A stretch of DNA of 64,000 nt from Reichenbachiella sp. 5M10 (GCF_002742335.1 NZ_MDGR01000007.1:934501-998500); one strand, 5' to 3'; shown: positions 52,025 to 62,915, counted from the first letter of the stretch. A program made the numbers and translations. The notes: generated from the letters alone by a model not told the origin.

Positions 52025-53146
52025 TTAATCGTTGGCATATTGACTATCTCTTTTGACTGGTTCGGTTTTGTTCCAGACCTTGATTTTGTCTTCGTCTGTT
52101 ATACCAGAGAGAATCTCGACATTGATCCCATCAGAAAGTCCTAGTTCTACGTCTTTGCGCTCGAATATTTGGTCTGCCGTTTCTACTTCGACATAAGGCT
52201 CGCCCGTTTCTTTGTCAAACTGGAGCAGCACTTCGTGGATAGAGAGGACATTTTCTCTAGAGTCCAATACCATGGTAGCATTGGCACTGTATCCTGCCCG
52301 GATGAAGAAGCCTTCGTCTAGGAATACATCCGCTTCGATGGTGAACTGCACGGTACCTGACTCTTCTGTTCCTTTGGGTGCGATGAATTTTAGTTTAGCA
52401 TCGAATTTTTTGTCCTTGATAGCAGCTAGACTGATGACCAGAGGCATATCCATTTTGAGTTTACTCACGTCAGCTTCATCCACTTTGCCCTCAAAGATCA
52501 TTTTGGTCAGGTCGGCGATCATGGCGATGGATGTACCGTCATTGAAGTTGTTGCTTTCGATGACTTGATCCCCTTCTTCGACAGGGATCTCTAGGATTGT
52601 ACCAGGTACAGTGGCTCGGATGAGTGTGTTGGTAGCACCTCCTCCTGCGGTTCCTTCTTTGATGATTTTTAGGTCATTTTTGGCATTCTCCAATTCTTGT
52701 TTCGCTTGCGAATAGTTCAATTCAGCGTTGTTGTACGCTTGATCAGCGATGATGCCTTTTTCGTACAGTTTTTGGTTTCTGTCAAAATCATTCTGAGCGT
52801 TTTTCAAAACGATCTGAGCGTTTTTGACCCGACCTTGTGCGCTATTTAGCGTTGCCTCATTGGGTACTACTTTGATTTTGGCAATCAAGTCGCCTGTTCT
52901 GACCACATGCCCTTCTTTGACAAAAAGCTTGTCGATGATGCCCGATAGTTGTGGTTTGATTTCCACCTCTTGTTCTGGGATTACCTTTCCTGTCGCTACG
53001 GACTCATTCTGAATCGTGGCGATGAAGGCTTTTTCGGTTTCAAAAACTTCAACAGTCTTACTGTTGGACTGGATGAAGAAATTGGTCGCAAAAGCAAGCC
53101 CGCCCAGGGCGATTACGATCGCAAGGTATTTCAATACTTTTTTCAT
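52025..53146 (-). CDS. HlyD/MacA-type periplasmic adaptor
   Basis: The protein has 373 residues with an N-terminal membrane anchor (YLAIVIALGGLAFATNFFI). The biotinyl-lipoyl halves are VEIKPQLSGIIDKLFVKEG at the N-terminal side and a GTILEIPVEEGDQV-type strand after the coiled coil. The coiled-coil hairpin (about 90-155) and the beta-barrel/MP domains follow. It connects the two inner-membrane permeases to the TolC-family channel. It lies 47 nt after the permease gene and 22 nt before the TolC gene. Confidence 0.92.
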   Translation of the reverse strand: MKKVLKYLAIVIALGGLAFATNFFIQSNSKTVEVFETEKAFIATIQNESVATGKVIPEQEVEIKPQLSGIIDKLFVKEGHVVRTGDLIAKIKVVPNEATLNSAQGRVKNAQIVLKNAQNDFDRNQKLYEKGIIADQAYNNAELNYSQAKQELENAKNDLKIIKEGTAGGGATNTLIRATVPGTILEIPVEEGDQVIESNNFNDGTSIAMIADLTKMIFEGKVDEADVSKLKMDMPLVISLAAIKDKKFDAKLKFIAPKGTEESGTVQFTIEADVFLDEGFFIRAGYSANATMVLDSRENVLSIHEVLLQFDKETGEPYVEVETADQIFERKDVELGLSDGINVEILSGITDEDKIKVWNKTEPVKRDSQYAND

Positions 53147-53193
53147 TGTTGATATAATTATGAGGTTAAAGCTTTATCTCTAGTTTTAGTATG

Positions 53194-54456
53194 TTATTCT
53201 TCTCTGAGTGCATCGATGGGTTTGATACTGATGGCCCGTTGTGCTGGGATGAGTCCAATCAAGGTGCCCAATATAATCATGATCGCCAGTGCTCCTAGTA
53301 TAAAGGAGATCGGGACAGTAGGGTTGGCATAGGGGAAATCGAGCCCTTGAGTCCCCGCGTTGATTCCAAAGAGAACTACTGCACCAAGGATAATGCCCAT
53401 GATCCCTGCGACCAGTGTCAAAAACACTGATTCCAAGAGGATCAATCCGCGTACTTCACCTGGTGTAGCACCCAGTGCTCGTCGGATTCCTAGTTCTTTG
53501 GTTCTCTCTTTGACGGAGATCAAAAGAATGTTGCCAATCCCGATGACCCCTGCTAGGATGGTAGCGATACCGACTACCAAGGAGAGGAAGGTCATGCCGT
53601 TGGAGAATCCCATGATTCGGTTGAACATCTCCCCGAGGTTGAATGACCCCAAGGCTCTGTCATCTTCAGGTGCGATTTGGTGTATTTTCTTCAAGGTGTT
53701 TTTGACATCAATTTCCACCTGGGTGACATTGGCATCATCGTATGCTGCGATAGCAAACCAACCTACATCTTCTCCCGAGTTGTATAGTTTTCGAAAGGTG
53801 GTGAAGGGGATGTAGATATCGCTGTCTGATTCGAATCCTCCTCCAGGCTCATACTTGTGTACTCCGATCACTTTGAAGTAGCTCCCGTCGATTCGGATGT
53901 ATTGTCCGAGTGGGTCCTCATCTTTGTCAAATAGGTCGGTTTGGGTACGTTCACCGATGACACAGACTTTTCGCGCCAACTTGATGTCCTCTTCGTTGAG
54001 AAACCGACCTCCGTCAAATATTTTTTTGGCGGCAATCTTGACAAGCGAAGGGTAATCTCCGTAGATGTTGTAACTCCCATCTTTCTGACCAAATACAACC
54101 AGTGCTGGAGTTCCTCCCCACATGCCTTTGACATTGCGTGGAGCGATGAACTCAATTTGAGGGACTTTGGATTTGAGCTGAGCAACATCCGAAATCTTGA
54201 ATTGAGGTCTGCGTCCTGTTTTGAATCCCGCATAGGGGACGCTCGTTTGGTTGGACCAGACGAACATGCTGTTGGTGGCCATGTCTTGAAACTCTAGTTC
54301 AAACCCATTGTTGAGCCCTTTGGCTGCACCAGATAGAGTGATGTATATGAAGATCCCCCACAGCACACCGATGACGGTGATGATGGTACGTCCTTTGTTT
54401 TTTCGGATAGAGCCGAATATCTCTTGCCAGGTATCTCTGCTAAATATCAGTTTCAT
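53194..54456 (-). CDS. MacB-type ABC transporter permease
   Basis: The protein has 420 residues. An N-terminal helix (TIITVIGVLWGIFIYITLSG) is followed by a periplasmic MacB core domain and a C-terminal three-helix FtsX domain (SLVVGIATILAGVIGIGNILL; KERTKELGIRRALGATPGEV; FGINAGTQGL). The RRALGATPGEV cytoplasmic coupling motif is clear. It is the second permease of the operon; the first starts 1 nt upstream. Separate permease and ATPase polypeptides are the usual LolCDE/MacB-like arrangement in Bacteroidota. Substrate unknown. Confidence 0.92.
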   Translation of the reverse strand: MKLIFSRDTWQEIFGSIRKNKGRTIITVIGVLWGIFIYITLSGAAKGLNNGFELEFQDMATNSMFVWSNQTSVPYAGFKTGRRPQFKISDVAQLKSKVPQIEFIAPRNVKGMWGGTPALVVFGQKDGSYNIYGDYPSLVKIAAKKIFDGGRFLNEEDIKLARKVCVIGERTQTDLFDKDEDPLGQYIRIDGSYFKVIGVHKYEPGGGFESDSDIYIPFTTFRKLYNSGEDVGWFAIAAYDDANVTQVEIDVKNTLKKIHQIAPEDDRALGSFNLGEMFNRIMGFSNGMTFLSLVVGIATILAGVIGIGNILLISVKERTKELGIRRALGATPGEVRGLILLESVFLTLVAGIMGIILGAVVLFGINAGTQGLDFPYANPTVPISFILGALAIMIILGTLIGLIPAQRAISIKPIDALREE

Positions 54457-54457
54457 C

Positions 54458-55687
54458 TTATTCGTCTCTTAGTGCTACAATCGGTTTGATTCGGGCGGCT
54501 CTACGTGCTGGGATGTACCCTGCAATCGCTCCAAATAGGATCAAGACTACCGTCGCAAATACACCCGTTTGCATATCGATATAGGGGTTTTTGATGAAGT
54601 AATGCTCGAGCGTCACTCCTAGGGAGTTGAGTATCAGTATCCCTGCAAATAGGCCTATATAGCCTGCGATCGTAGTGATAAAGATTGACTCTTGGAGAAT
54701 CATGGCGATCACTGAGCGAGGGGTAGCTCCTAGTGCTTTTCGGATTCCAAGCTCTTTGGTTCGCTCCTTTACGACGAAGACCATGATGTTGCTAATTCCA
54801 ATGATACCTGCCATGAGCGTACCTAGTCCGACAAAGGTCACAATGATTTGCAGTACACTAGCGAATTGTTGGTTTTGACGCAAGTCGTCTGCGACGTTGC
54901 GAATGAAAATCCCTCTACGGTCGTCTGGATGAATTTGGTGCTTGTCTTTGAGAAATTGTCTGAGTTTCTCTTCAAACATCATGGCCCCTGCAAAGCCTAT
55001 TTCAGGTTTGAAGCCAATCACAAACTGATCAACTTTGTCTGTGTTTTTTTCCATAAGTTGACGAGTAGTGTAAGGGATGTAGATCCTACGTTCTTCGTTG
55101 TCTCCACCGTCATCTTGAAACACGCCAATGACTTTGAACATGCTGCCCCCCACGTCTATATACTTGCCGAGAGGACTCATGTTGTCAAAGAGATCCTCGC
55201 GGACCAGTCGCCCAATGACAGTGTATTTTTCTTGGTTTTTGGTGTCGTCATCATTGATGAACCGGCCTTCCATGATGTATGTCTTCTCTGCAAACTGATA
55301 CCCTGATCCGACGGCTTGTATGCTGTAGTTGTTGTATTCGTTTTCGTACTTGATCTTTTGGTTGCGGTAGATCCCCGGCGAAATGTAGTCCATGTACATG
55401 CCGAAGTTGCGTTTGATGTCTACCAAGTCGTCGTTTCTAAACTCAATCTGACGGTTGGACTTGTACCCTTTGTAAGGCATAGAGGTTCTACCCCGATAGA
55501 CCCATATGAGGTTGGTCGCGTCATTGAGGAAAAATGATTCGAAAGTGTTCTTGAGGCCGTTGCCTAGCCCAAATAGGATGACAAAGATGAAAATCCCAAG
55601 CGCTACGGTGAAGCCAGACAAGAAGGTACGGAGTTTGTTTTTGCTGATGGTCTGGAATATCTCCTGCCAGCGATCTCTATTGAACAT
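54458..55687 (-). CDS. MacB-type ABC transporter permease
   Basis: The protein has 409 residues with the same layout as its neighbour: an N-terminal helix (FLSGFTVALGIFIFVILFGLG), the MacB core and an FtsX domain (KERTKELGIRKALGATPRSV coupling helix, PARRAARIKPIVALRDE C-terminus). The two permeases are diverged paralogues and probably form a heterodimer. It overlaps the ATPase gene by 11 nt and stops 1 nt before the second permease start. Confidence 0.92.
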   Translation of the reverse strand: MFNRDRWQEIFQTISKNKLRTFLSGFTVALGIFIFVILFGLGNGLKNTFESFFLNDATNLIWVYRGRTSMPYKGYKSNRQIEFRNDDLVDIKRNFGMYMDYISPGIYRNQKIKYENEYNNYSIQAVGSGYQFAEKTYIMEGRFINDDDTKNQEKYTVIGRLVREDLFDNMSPLGKYIDVGGSMFKVIGVFQDDGGDNEERRIYIPYTTRQLMEKNTDKVDQFVIGFKPEIGFAGAMMFEEKLRQFLKDKHQIHPDDRRGIFIRNVADDLRQNQQFASVLQIIVTFVGLGTLMAGIIGISNIMVFVVKERTKELGIRKALGATPRSVIAMILQESIFITTIAGYIGLFAGILILNSLGVTLEHYFIKNPYIDMQTGVFATVVLILFGAIAGYIPARRAARIKPIVALRDE

Positions 55688-56381
55688 ACTGTGCGGCTCT
55701 TACTTGTTCTACTTTGACATCTTCTATGATCACACCATCTTTGAGGCGTACGATGCGTTTGCACATGTTGGCGATGTCTTCCTCGTGGGTGACGATAAGG
55801 ATCGTTTTGCCTTCGTCGTTGATCTGCTGGATGAGGTCCATGACCTCATAGGAGGTCTTGGTGTCTAGAGCTCCGGTAGGTTCATCAGCAAGTAGGACCT
55901 TAGGGGCTGCTGCCAGTGCACGCGCGATGGCGACTCGTTGTTTTTGTCCCCCAGACATTTCGCTAGGCAGGTGACCCGCCCAGTCGGCGAGCCCTACCTT
56001 GGTGAGGTATTCGATGGCTTTTGTATGCCGCTCTTTGCGGTTGGTCTTTTGGTAATAGAGTGGTAGGGCTACATTTTCGGCGGCTGTCTTGTAGTTGATC
56101 AAGTTGAACGACTGAAAGACAAAACCCAAAAACTTGTTGCGGTAGTGCGCGGCTTTGGTCTCGTTGAGATTTTTGATGGGGACTTGATCGAGGATGTATT
56201 GTCCTTCGTCTGCTTCGTCGAGCATCCCGAGGATGTTGAGCAAGGTAGATTTGCCTGATCCAGACGAGCCCATGATGGCTACTAGTTCACCTTCTTGGAT
56301 GTGGAGGTTTATTCCTTTCAAGACTTTCAGGGAGTTTTGTCCCATCTGATAAGACTTGTGGACGTCTTTGACTTCTATCAT
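55677..56381 (-). CDS. ABC transporter ATP-binding protein (MacB/LolD-type)
   Basis: The protein has 234 residues with all ATPase motifs: Walker A GSSGSGKSTLL, the Q-loop in FVFQSFNLI, signature MSGGQKQRVAIARAL, Walker B VLLADEPTGALD and the H-loop VTHEED. The LolD/MacB-type sequence IHIQEGELVAIMG precedes Walker A. It energises the two FtsX-type permeases that follow. It is the first gene of the efflux operon. An inverted repeat and a -7 box lie 60-85 nt upstream. Confidence 0.93.
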   Translation of the reverse strand: MIEVKDVHKSYQMGQNSLKVLKGINLHIQEGELVAIMGSSGSGKSTLLNILGMLDEADEGQYILDQVPIKNLNETKAAHYRNKFLGFVFQSFNLINYKTAAENVALPLYYQKTNRKERHTKAIEYLTKVGLADWAGHLPSEMSGGQKQRVAIARALAAAPKVLLADEPTGALDTKTSYEVMDLIQQINDEGKTILIVTHEEDIANMCKRIVRLKDGVIIEDVKVEQVRAAQYVQ

Positions 56382-56731
56382 CGGTTAGAGTTGTTGGTAT
56401 GAAATAATATAATTGACCATTTGCCAATAAGTATCGGTTAGGGACTGTTTATTACAGTCAAAGGTAAAAAAATCTAAAATCTTTATTTTTTCTATAGAAG
56501 ATGCTCCAAATAGGCCTTGAGTTGCTTCCTTTTGGATTTATTTTATTTCGTAACTGTTTCTTTCTTAATATATTAGAATATTTCCAGAGAATCGTGGAAA
56601 CGAAGGCGTCTGATATAAATATAATAAATAAAATTGGTTGACCAGTTTTAGGTGTTCCAATTAAGGTGTAGATTTATATCAAATTTGGACTAGGCATTGA
56701 ATCAGAAGGAGTGTAGGACATCCCTGACTGT
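56382..56731. other. Divergent intergenic region, 350 bp
   Basis: This gap separates the efflux operon (leftward) from the propeller-MCP gene (rightward). The left part holds the TACCTTTG box and a palindrome described separately. The remainder is AT-rich, with no clear plus-strand promoter box and no coding frame. Confidence 0.5.
56443..56466 (-). promoter_or_regulatory. Candidate promoter and overlapping operator of the efflux operon
   Basis: TACCTTTG (56466-56459, minus strand) matches the TAnnTTTG box, about 78 nt before the ATPase ATG. A perfect inverted repeat GACTGT-TTATT-ACAGTC (56443-56459) abuts it and covers the expected transcription start, as a repressor operator would. No TTG lies at the normal -33 distance, so an activator may be needed. 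Confidence 0.4.
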
Positions 56732-59700
56732 ATGGGTTTGATGCATTCTAAACATGATACTAAGATGATTCGACTAAATTTTTTGGTGCTATGCCTAAGT
56801 GTGGCTAGTGTATTCTCAGTCTCTGAGAGCCAAGCTCAAAATCACGCATTTGAAAAGTGGACGGTAGAGGATGGACTGTCGTCCAATTATCTCAACGGTA
56901 TCATCCAAGATCGAAGAGGGTTCATATGGATCGCGAGCAACAATGGACTGAACCGATTTGACGGGTATCAATTTCAAAACATCGTTCGTGATGATAACGA
57001 CAGTACGACGATTTCCAACAATTGGGTGACCTGTTTGCTCGAAGATAGTCAAGGCAACTTTTGGTTTGGGACAGAAGGAGGAGGGCTTAATTATTACCAC
57101 AGTGCTACGGGTAAGTTCAAGCGCTATGGACACAAGCCTACCGATTTGTCCACGATAAGTAGTGAAAACATCATATCGATTTATGAAGATGGTGCACAGA
57201 GGATATGGGTGGGGTCACGTCAAGGCCTGAGTCTGTTTGATCCAGAGCAAGAGACATTTTCCAACTGGAAGGGATATGTCCAATGCGACGATTGTTTTCA
57301 CAGTATCACAGCTATGGTCGAAGACAGCAAGGGGAATTTGTGGATTGGTGATGAATCTTTTGGGTTGTTTTATTTCAATACCGCAACCAAACAATTTTCG
57401 GTTCCGGATATTGCTAATTCGACGGACTATGATGCGGGTTCTTTTTTTCTATATGGGTTGCATTTGGAAGGAAAACTGCTGTACATGGCTACTGCTCAGG
57501 GGTTGGTTATATGGGATACAGTCACTCATGAGCTCGTCGAGAAGTACAAGGAAGGAGCTACACAAAAGGAGCTGGATGTCTTCATTCGCCAAATAACCCC
57601 CGGGGACAAGAACAGCCTTTGGTTGAGCACCAATGGAAAGGGGATCATCCACTATGATACACAGACCAAAGAGTTTGAAATATTCGATAGCAACCATGGA
57701 ATGAGTAGCAATTCGATCGCCGGATTGCTGATAGATTATTCGAAAAACCTGTGGATTGCCACCAAGGGAGGTGGGTTAAACAAGTACAATCTCAAAAATC
57801 AAATGTTTGGGCATTGGGTCCATGAGGCTGATAATGAGCAATCTTTGGTCAACAATGAAGTGCGTGCCATTCATCAAGATGCGGATGGAACGACTTGGGT
57901 AGGGACCAATTTTGGGTTGAGTCGTCATGATCAGCAGACCAATACATTTAGAAACTACGTCCATGATTTTAATTACAAGGATGATGTCAGTGCACCAAGG
58001 ATTCGTATGATTCATCGCGAAAAGAATGGTGACTTATGGATTTCTTCTCAAAGCGGTGCACTGTACCGGTATTTGCCAGATGAGGATCGATTCATTCATG
58101 ACCCGACCTACGCCAGTAGTCCTCTGACCCACAACATGAGAAAAATCAACTGCATATACGAGAAAAGCCCAGATGTACTTTGGTTGTGTAGCGATGGTAT
58201 GGGGATATTGGCCTACGACAAGCAGGAACAAAGGATCAGCAAAGTAGAACTGTCGGGAGAGGCGGACAAACTGATGTCCAGTGCAGTGATCAGCTGCATC
58301 GAGGAAAAGTCAAAAGATGAGTTGTGGCTAGGGACCAATGATGGATTGGTCTTGATCAATACCAGTAGTTTGGAAATACAAAATTGGCAGCCTGAGCAAG
58401 GCAATGATTCTTCGATGGTCGGGATGAAGGTCAGGTCATTGTATCAAGAGAATGATCAGACATTGTGGGTAGGGACACGCAGTGGGTTGGCTCGCTTTGA
58501 CGTGGACAATGGAAAATTCGAACGCTTTACTAGCTCCGAAGGTTTACCCAGCGATATTGTCTTTGGTATACTGCCAGATCACGAAGGCAGTATCTGGTTG
58601 AGCACACCCAACGGGCTGTCACGGGTCAATCTGGAGACTAGAGCGATTAGAAACTTCAATATTCCACAAAATAATGCTTTGGATATGGGTGCACATGCGG
58701 TCGGTACGCAAGGAGACTTGCTGGTAGGGGGAGCTGACGGTGTGACTTTATTTGATCCTTCGGATCTGAAAAACAATGCTTATGTGCCTCATGTCGTGCT
58801 CACGGAGATGAAAGTCAACAATGATCCTGTACAGTTTGGGAAGGTTATTGATCAAATGGATACAGTATATCTCGACTACAAGCAGAGCAATCTATCGATC
58901 TCTTTTGCTGCATTGGAGTTTACTGATTCAAAAAAAAACCAGTTCAAATATATGCTCGAAGGGTTAAATGAACATTGGGTCAACCATGGAAACAGCCACA
59001 TGGTATCTTTTACGAACTTGAATCCCGGGACTTTTATTTTTCGCTTGAAGGGCTCAAACAACGATGGCGTATGGAATGAAACAGAAACGACATTGGTACT
59101 AGTGATATCTCCACCATGGTGGGCCACTTGGTGGTTTAGGACGCTGGTAGTCATGGTCTCGTTGGTCTTGATCTGGCGTGCGTACCAGTGGAGAGAACAA
59201 AAGATCCGAGCAGATAGGGTTATGTTGAACGAAAAAGTAAAAGAAGCCACAGAAAAGGTACTGCTACAAAATCAAGAACTACAACACCAAAAGGACAGTT
59301 TGGAGGCAGTGATGACCGAGGTGAAATTTGTGGTGAAGGAGGTGGTAGAATCTGGCAATCTCAAAGCTCGGATAGATGCCAACCAACAGGTCGGCGAATG
59401 GAAAGAATTTGCGGAATCCATCAATGCCATGTTTGAATCTGTCGTGAGGCCTTTTGAGGAAATCGACACCATCGTAGGGCACATGTCTCAGGGTGACCTC
59501 ACTCGCAGATATGACGCAGAAGCGCGTGGAGATATCAAGACCATGGCGGACAAGTTCAATACGGCTTTGGATATTATTGATCACTTGCTGAGAGACATTG
59601 TCAATCAAGTAGAATCCATAGGCGCTTCGTCCAACGAGATGTTGGTCAACGCAGAAGAAATGAATAGCAGTACAGGTGAAATCGCCAGTGCTATTTCCGA

Positions 59701-60514
59701 AATGAGTGGTGGGGCGCAGCAACAGGTATTCAAAGTAGATCAATCGTCACAATTGATCGAGAGTTTGCTTGAGTTTTCTGGGCAAATGAAAAATCAAGCA
59801 AGTACCATCAACGAAGCTACTAAAAATGGAGCTTCTATGTGTGATGGAGGGATGAGACATATTGGCAATTTAGATGCTGAAATGAAAGTGATTTTGGATT
59901 ATTCCTCCAAAACCAACGCTTCCATACAGTCTCTATCTCGCCGGTCAGATGATATCAACGAGGTGCTGAGTATCATAAAGGAAATCGCAGCACAAACCAA
60001 TTTGTTGGCATTGAACGCTGCGATCGAAGCAGCACAAGCTGGTGAAGCAGGCCGTGGATTTGCCGTAGTGGCTGATGAGATACGAAAGCTCGCAGAAGGG
60101 TCCAAAAAATCTGCTGGTGATATCGAAATGTTGATTTCGGGAGTACAAGAAGATACCTCTGCGACGGTGGGCTTGATTGCTGGGATGTCAGACAGTATCA
60201 AAAAAGGAGGAGAAACGACCAAGCTTTCGTTGTCTGCATTTGAACAGATATCAGAGGGCTACAGCGAAATCTTGGATAAATCAGATAGAATCGTTGCAGC
60301 TACGGGGCAACAAACTGTGGATTTACGCAATATCGTAGGTTTGATCAATGAGATTGTGGTCATCGCCGAACAAACTGCATCGGGTACAGAACAAACAGCA
60401 AGCTCGGCCACTGAGTTGTCTGCTGGCATGGAAAACTACACCCAAAAGAGTAAACTGGTTTCAGATATTACCATCAATCTCAAAGGAATGGTTGATAAGT
60501 TCAAGCTCACCTAA
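56732..60514 (+). CDS. Reg_prop beta-propeller sensor fused to methyl-accepting chemotaxis output domain
   Basis: The protein has 1260 residues. Signal peptide ([17 protein letters not shown] from Met12; the ATG at 56765 is an alternative start). Then come about a dozen two-component-regulator-propeller repeats ([33 protein letters not shown] types) to residue about 700, a Y_Y_Y domain (719-791), one transmembrane helix (about 793-815), a HAMP-like pair (869-952) and a full MCP signalling domain (973-1260). The hairpin tip [20 protein letters not shown] then [20 protein letters not shown] is highly conserved. Reg_prop/Y_Y_Y normally precedes a histidine kinase; here the output is an MCP. No CheA or CheW is adjacent. 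Confidence 0.9.
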   Translation: MGLMHSKHDTKMIRLNFLVLCLSVASVFSVSESQAQNHAFEKWTVEDGLSSNYLNGIIQDRRGFIWIASNNGLNRFDGYQFQNIVRDDNDSTTISNNWVTCLLEDSQGNFWFGTEGGGLNYYHSATGKFKRYGHKPTDLSTISSENIISIYEDGAQRIWVGSRQGLSLFDPEQETFSNWKGYVQCDDCFHSITAMVEDSKGNLWIGDESFGLFYFNTATKQFSVPDIANSTDYDAGSFFLYGLHLEGKLLYMATAQGLVIWDTVTHELVEKYKEGATQKELDVFIRQITPGDKNSLWLSTNGKGIIHYDTQTKEFEIFDSNHGMSSNSIAGLLIDYSKNLWIATKGGGLNKYNLKNQMFGHWVHEADNEQSLVNNEVRAIHQDADGTTWVGTNFGLSRHDQQTNTFRNYVHDFNYKDDVSAPRIRMIHREKNGDLWISSQSGALYRYLPDEDRFIHDPTYASSPLTHNMRKINCIYEKSPDVLWLCSDGMGILAYDKQEQRISKVELSGEADKLMSSAVISCIEEKSKDELWLGTNDGLVLINTSSLEIQNWQPEQGNDSSMVGMKVRSLYQENDQTLWVGTRSGLARFDVDNGKFERFTSSEGLPSDIVFGILPDHEGSIWLSTPNGLSRVNLETRAIRNFNIPQNNALDMGAHAVGTQGDLLVGGADGVTLFDPSDLKNNAYVPHVVLTEMKVNNDPVQFGKVIDQMDTVYLDYKQSNLSISFAALEFTDSKKNQFKYMLEGLNEHWVNHGNSHMVSFTNLNPGTFIFRLKGSNNDGVWNETETTLVLVISPPWWATWWFRTLVVMVSLVLIWRAYQWREQKIRADRVMLNEKVKEATEKVLLQNQELQHQKDSLEAVMTEVKFVVKEVVESGNLKARIDANQQVGEWKEFAESINAMFESVVRPFEEIDTIVGHMSQGDLTRRYDAEARGDIKTMADKFNTALDIIDHLLRDIVNQVESIGASSNEMLVNAEEMNSSTGEIASAISEMSGGAQQQVFKVDQSSQLIESLLEFSGQMKNQASTINEATKNGASMCDGGMRHIGNLDAEMKVILDYSSKTNASIQSLSRRSDDINEVLSIIKEIAAQTNLLALNAAIEAAQAGEAGRGFAVVADEIRKLAEGSKKSAGDIEMLISGVQEDTSATVGLIAGMSDSIKKGGETTKLSLSAFEQISEGYSEILDKSDRIVAATGQQTVDLRNIVGLINEIVVIAEQTASGTEQTASSATELSAGMENYTQKSKLVSDITINLKGMVDKFKLT

Positions 60515-60766
60515 AATACAAAACCCCATGCTATCGTATGTTTTGGGGGCTGTGACCGAGGTTGGTAGAGCCAGTAGTTGGCTCTCGGTTGCCGTGTGTG
60601 AGTAGCAGTACTGCTCCAAAACGTGCGTATTTATTTTCAATACCATTCAGCGTTAGATTTACCCCCCTTAGCTAATATATTTCTCCACCCTGATGTGGGT
60701 AAATACTTTTAAGTTGTGAAAGTAAAAATCTGTATCGCGCAGATTTTGATTGATAGAAGAAAAGTA
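60515..60766. other. Intergenic region after the propeller-MCP gene, 252 bp
   Basis: The region holds nested stem-like sequences (AGAGCCA/TGGCTCT near 60571-60590 and the palindrome AGCAGTACTGCT at 60604-60615) without a following T-run. They may be weak transcription stops or processing sites. A promoter for the hexosaminidase gene is expected but not clear. Confidence 0.35.
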
Positions 60767-62830
60767 ATGGAGATGAAATATATATACCTGACAATACTGT
60801 GCATCTATAGCTCTGTCGCATGGGGGCAAAATAGCAATGGACTTGACAACCTGATGCCATGGCCAAAGCAAATGACTGTGGGGGAGGAAAAATTTAGATT
60901 GGACGAAGGATTTGATCTAGGGGTAGTAGGTTATCAGTCAGAGCGTATCCAACGTGCAGCAACCAGGTATATCGACCGGATGACCGATCGTACGGGATTG
61001 TTCATTTCTCAGGATTTGATCACAGCGGCAGATACCAGTAGTGTGGCTCAGTTGCAAATCCAGGTAGAGCGGAGTGGTGCCGTAGCGTTGGGAGAGGATG
61101 AGTCATATGAACTCAAGATCAATACTTCGAGGATTTCGTTGACGGCCAATACAGATATAGGGGCGGTGAGAGGTCTGCAGACGTTGTTTCAGTTGATCTC
61201 CGTCGATGAGGAAGGGTACTATTTACCTGCCGTAATGATAGAGGATGCTCCACGTTTTGAATGGCGTGGGTTGATGATCGATGCGTCGAGGCATTTCCAG
61301 CCAGTAGATGTGATCAAAAGAAATTTGGATGGGATGGAAGCAGTCAAACTCAATGTCCTACACTTTCATCTCTGTGATGATCACGGCTACCGTATCGAGT
61401 CAGCAGCTTTTCCGAGATTGAATGAGGTGAGTTCGGATGGTCAGTTTTACACTGTTGCCGAACTGAAGGATATCATTGCCTATGCTGCAGACCGTGGGAT
61501 TAGGGTGATGCCGGAGATTGATGTTCCTGGACATGCTTCTGCGCTGCTCAAGGCTTATCCCGAATACGGTAGCAAGGATACCGTTTACCATTTGTCACGA
61601 AATGCGGGGGTGTTTGACCCCACCTTGAATCCTATCCAAGAAGAAACGTACGCTTTTCTAGACGAGTTGTTTGCGGAAGTGACAGGGATATTCCCAGATC
61701 AATATTTTCATATCGGAGGAGATGAAAATGAGGGGAAACACTGGGACGAAAATGTTGAAATTCAAGCTTTCATGAAGGAAAGGGGACTCAAAAATAATCA
61801 CGAATTGCAATCCTACTTTAGCAATCGTGTCTATCAAATCCTAGATGGACATGGCAAGTATATGATGGGATGGGATGAGATTCATACCGAAGACCTACCC
61901 AAGGAGACTGTAGTGCATTCTTGGCGAGGTAGAGGACAGGGGTTGACGGATACTACGACGCTATTTAGCGCAGCACGTGAGGGATACAAGACGGTATTGT
62001 CCAATGGTTACTACATTGATTTGATGTACCATGCAGAGGATTACTACGCCGTAGATCCATATTTTGGCTATGAGCTAGAGGGGGCTATGAAAGAAAATAT
62101 CCTGGGAGGTGAAGCGACGATGTGGAGTGAGTTGGTGACTCCACTGACGATTGATACGCGTATTTGGCCGAGAATGGCCGCTTTGGCAGAGCGCTATTGG
62201 TCTCCATCTGAGGTGAAGGATACACGTAGCATGTATAGCCGGATGGACAAGGTGTCGTTGCTATTGGAGCACTATGGAATCGAGCACATTCGTAATCATG
62301 AAATGATCCTGCGAAACCTCGCCAATTCAAGAAATATAGAGCCAGTCAGGACGATTGTCAATGTACTGGAGCCAATGAAAGGGTACACTAGAAATGCAGG
62401 AGGCTATATGTATAGCGTATTTTCTCCCTATACTAAACTGGCTGATGCTACGCTTGCCGATGCAGTAGATGCGGTTAGGTTGAGGTATTTGTTGGAGGAT
62501 TATCAGCAAGGTAGTATGTCATCACATCTGCTTGAGGATATGTTTCGCACTTGGGTTGATAATGATGAGTTGATCCAGTCCATGGTCAAAACTTCACCCA
62601 TTCTTGATCAAGCAGTGTCTCACTCTGCTAACCTCAAGGTGATCGCGATAGATGCTATGCAAGCATTGGAATACATAGAGTCAGGCAAGAAGGCTCCCAA
62701 AAAGTGGTATAAGGAGTGTATCATGCATCTCGAAGAGGCCAAGCAAAATCAAAGTGGACGTGTGGAACTTCAAGTCATCGAGCCGATTCAGGCATTAGTC
62801 GAAATGGCCCGAGGTGAATATTCCAACTAA
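60767..62830 (+). CDS. Beta-N-acetylhexosaminidase, GH20
   Basis: The protein has 687 residues with a signal peptide (MKYIYLTILCIYSSVAWGQ). An N-terminal GH20b domain (about 25-150) is followed by the GH20 TIM barrel: FEWRGLMIDASRHFQPVDVIK, HFHLCDDHGYRIE, MPEIDVPGHASA and the catalytic pair Asp319-Glu320 in HIGGDENEGKHWDEN. WSELVTPLTIDTRIWPRMAALAER closes the barrel. It removes terminal GlcNAc/GalNAc from chitin-derived or other glycans in the periplasm or at the surface. The ATG at 60767 is used; an in-frame GTG upstream gives no leader. A terminator follows at 62880. Confidence 0.93.
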   Translation: MEMKYIYLTILCIYSSVAWGQNSNGLDNLMPWPKQMTVGEEKFRLDEGFDLGVVGYQSERIQRAATRYIDRMTDRTGLFISQDLITAADTSSVAQLQIQVERSGAVALGEDESYELKINTSRISLTANTDIGAVRGLQTLFQLISVDEEGYYLPAVMIEDAPRFEWRGLMIDASRHFQPVDVIKRNLDGMEAVKLNVLHFHLCDDHGYRIESAAFPRLNEVSSDGQFYTVAELKDIIAYAADRGIRVMPEIDVPGHASALLKAYPEYGSKDTVYHLSRNAGVFDPTLNPIQEETYAFLDELFAEVTGIFPDQYFHIGGDENEGKHWDENVEIQAFMKERGLKNNHELQSYFSNRVYQILDGHGKYMMGWDEIHTEDLPKETVVHSWRGRGQGLTDTTTLFSAAREGYKTVLSNGYYIDLMYHAEDYYAVDPYFGYELEGAMKENILGGEATMWSELVTPLTIDTRIWPRMAALAERYWSPSEVKDTRSMYSRMDKVSLLLEHYGIEHIRNHEMILRNLANSRNIEPVRTIVNVLEPMKGYTRNAGGYMYSVFSPYTKLADATLADAVDAVRLRYLLEDYQQGSMSSHLLEDMFRTWVDNDELIQSMVKTSPILDQAVSHSANLKVIAIDAMQALEYIESGKKAPKKWYKECIMHLEEAKQNQSGRVELQVIEPIQALVEMARGEYSN

Positions 62831-62879
62831 GCGCAGATAGCATTTCATAATTAGTTTTAAGTTAGAGTTGAGTTAAAGA

Positions 62880-62915
62880 TCAAGGAAAGGGGCATCCTCT
62901 TTCCTTTCTTTTTGT
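62880..62915 (+). terminator. Rho-independent terminator after the hexosaminidase gene
   Basis: The stem AAGGAAAGGGG/CCTCTTTCCTT (62882-62892 and 62896-62906) with a 3-nt loop is followed by a T-rich run to about 62913. It lies 52 bp after the GH20 stop. Confidence 0.8.

Noticed and set aside
60535-60560. CCCC...GGGG near the end of the propeller-MCP gene as a terminator
   Set aside because: The arms do not pair beyond five bases and there is no T-run; only a weak stem further on was kept as a comment.
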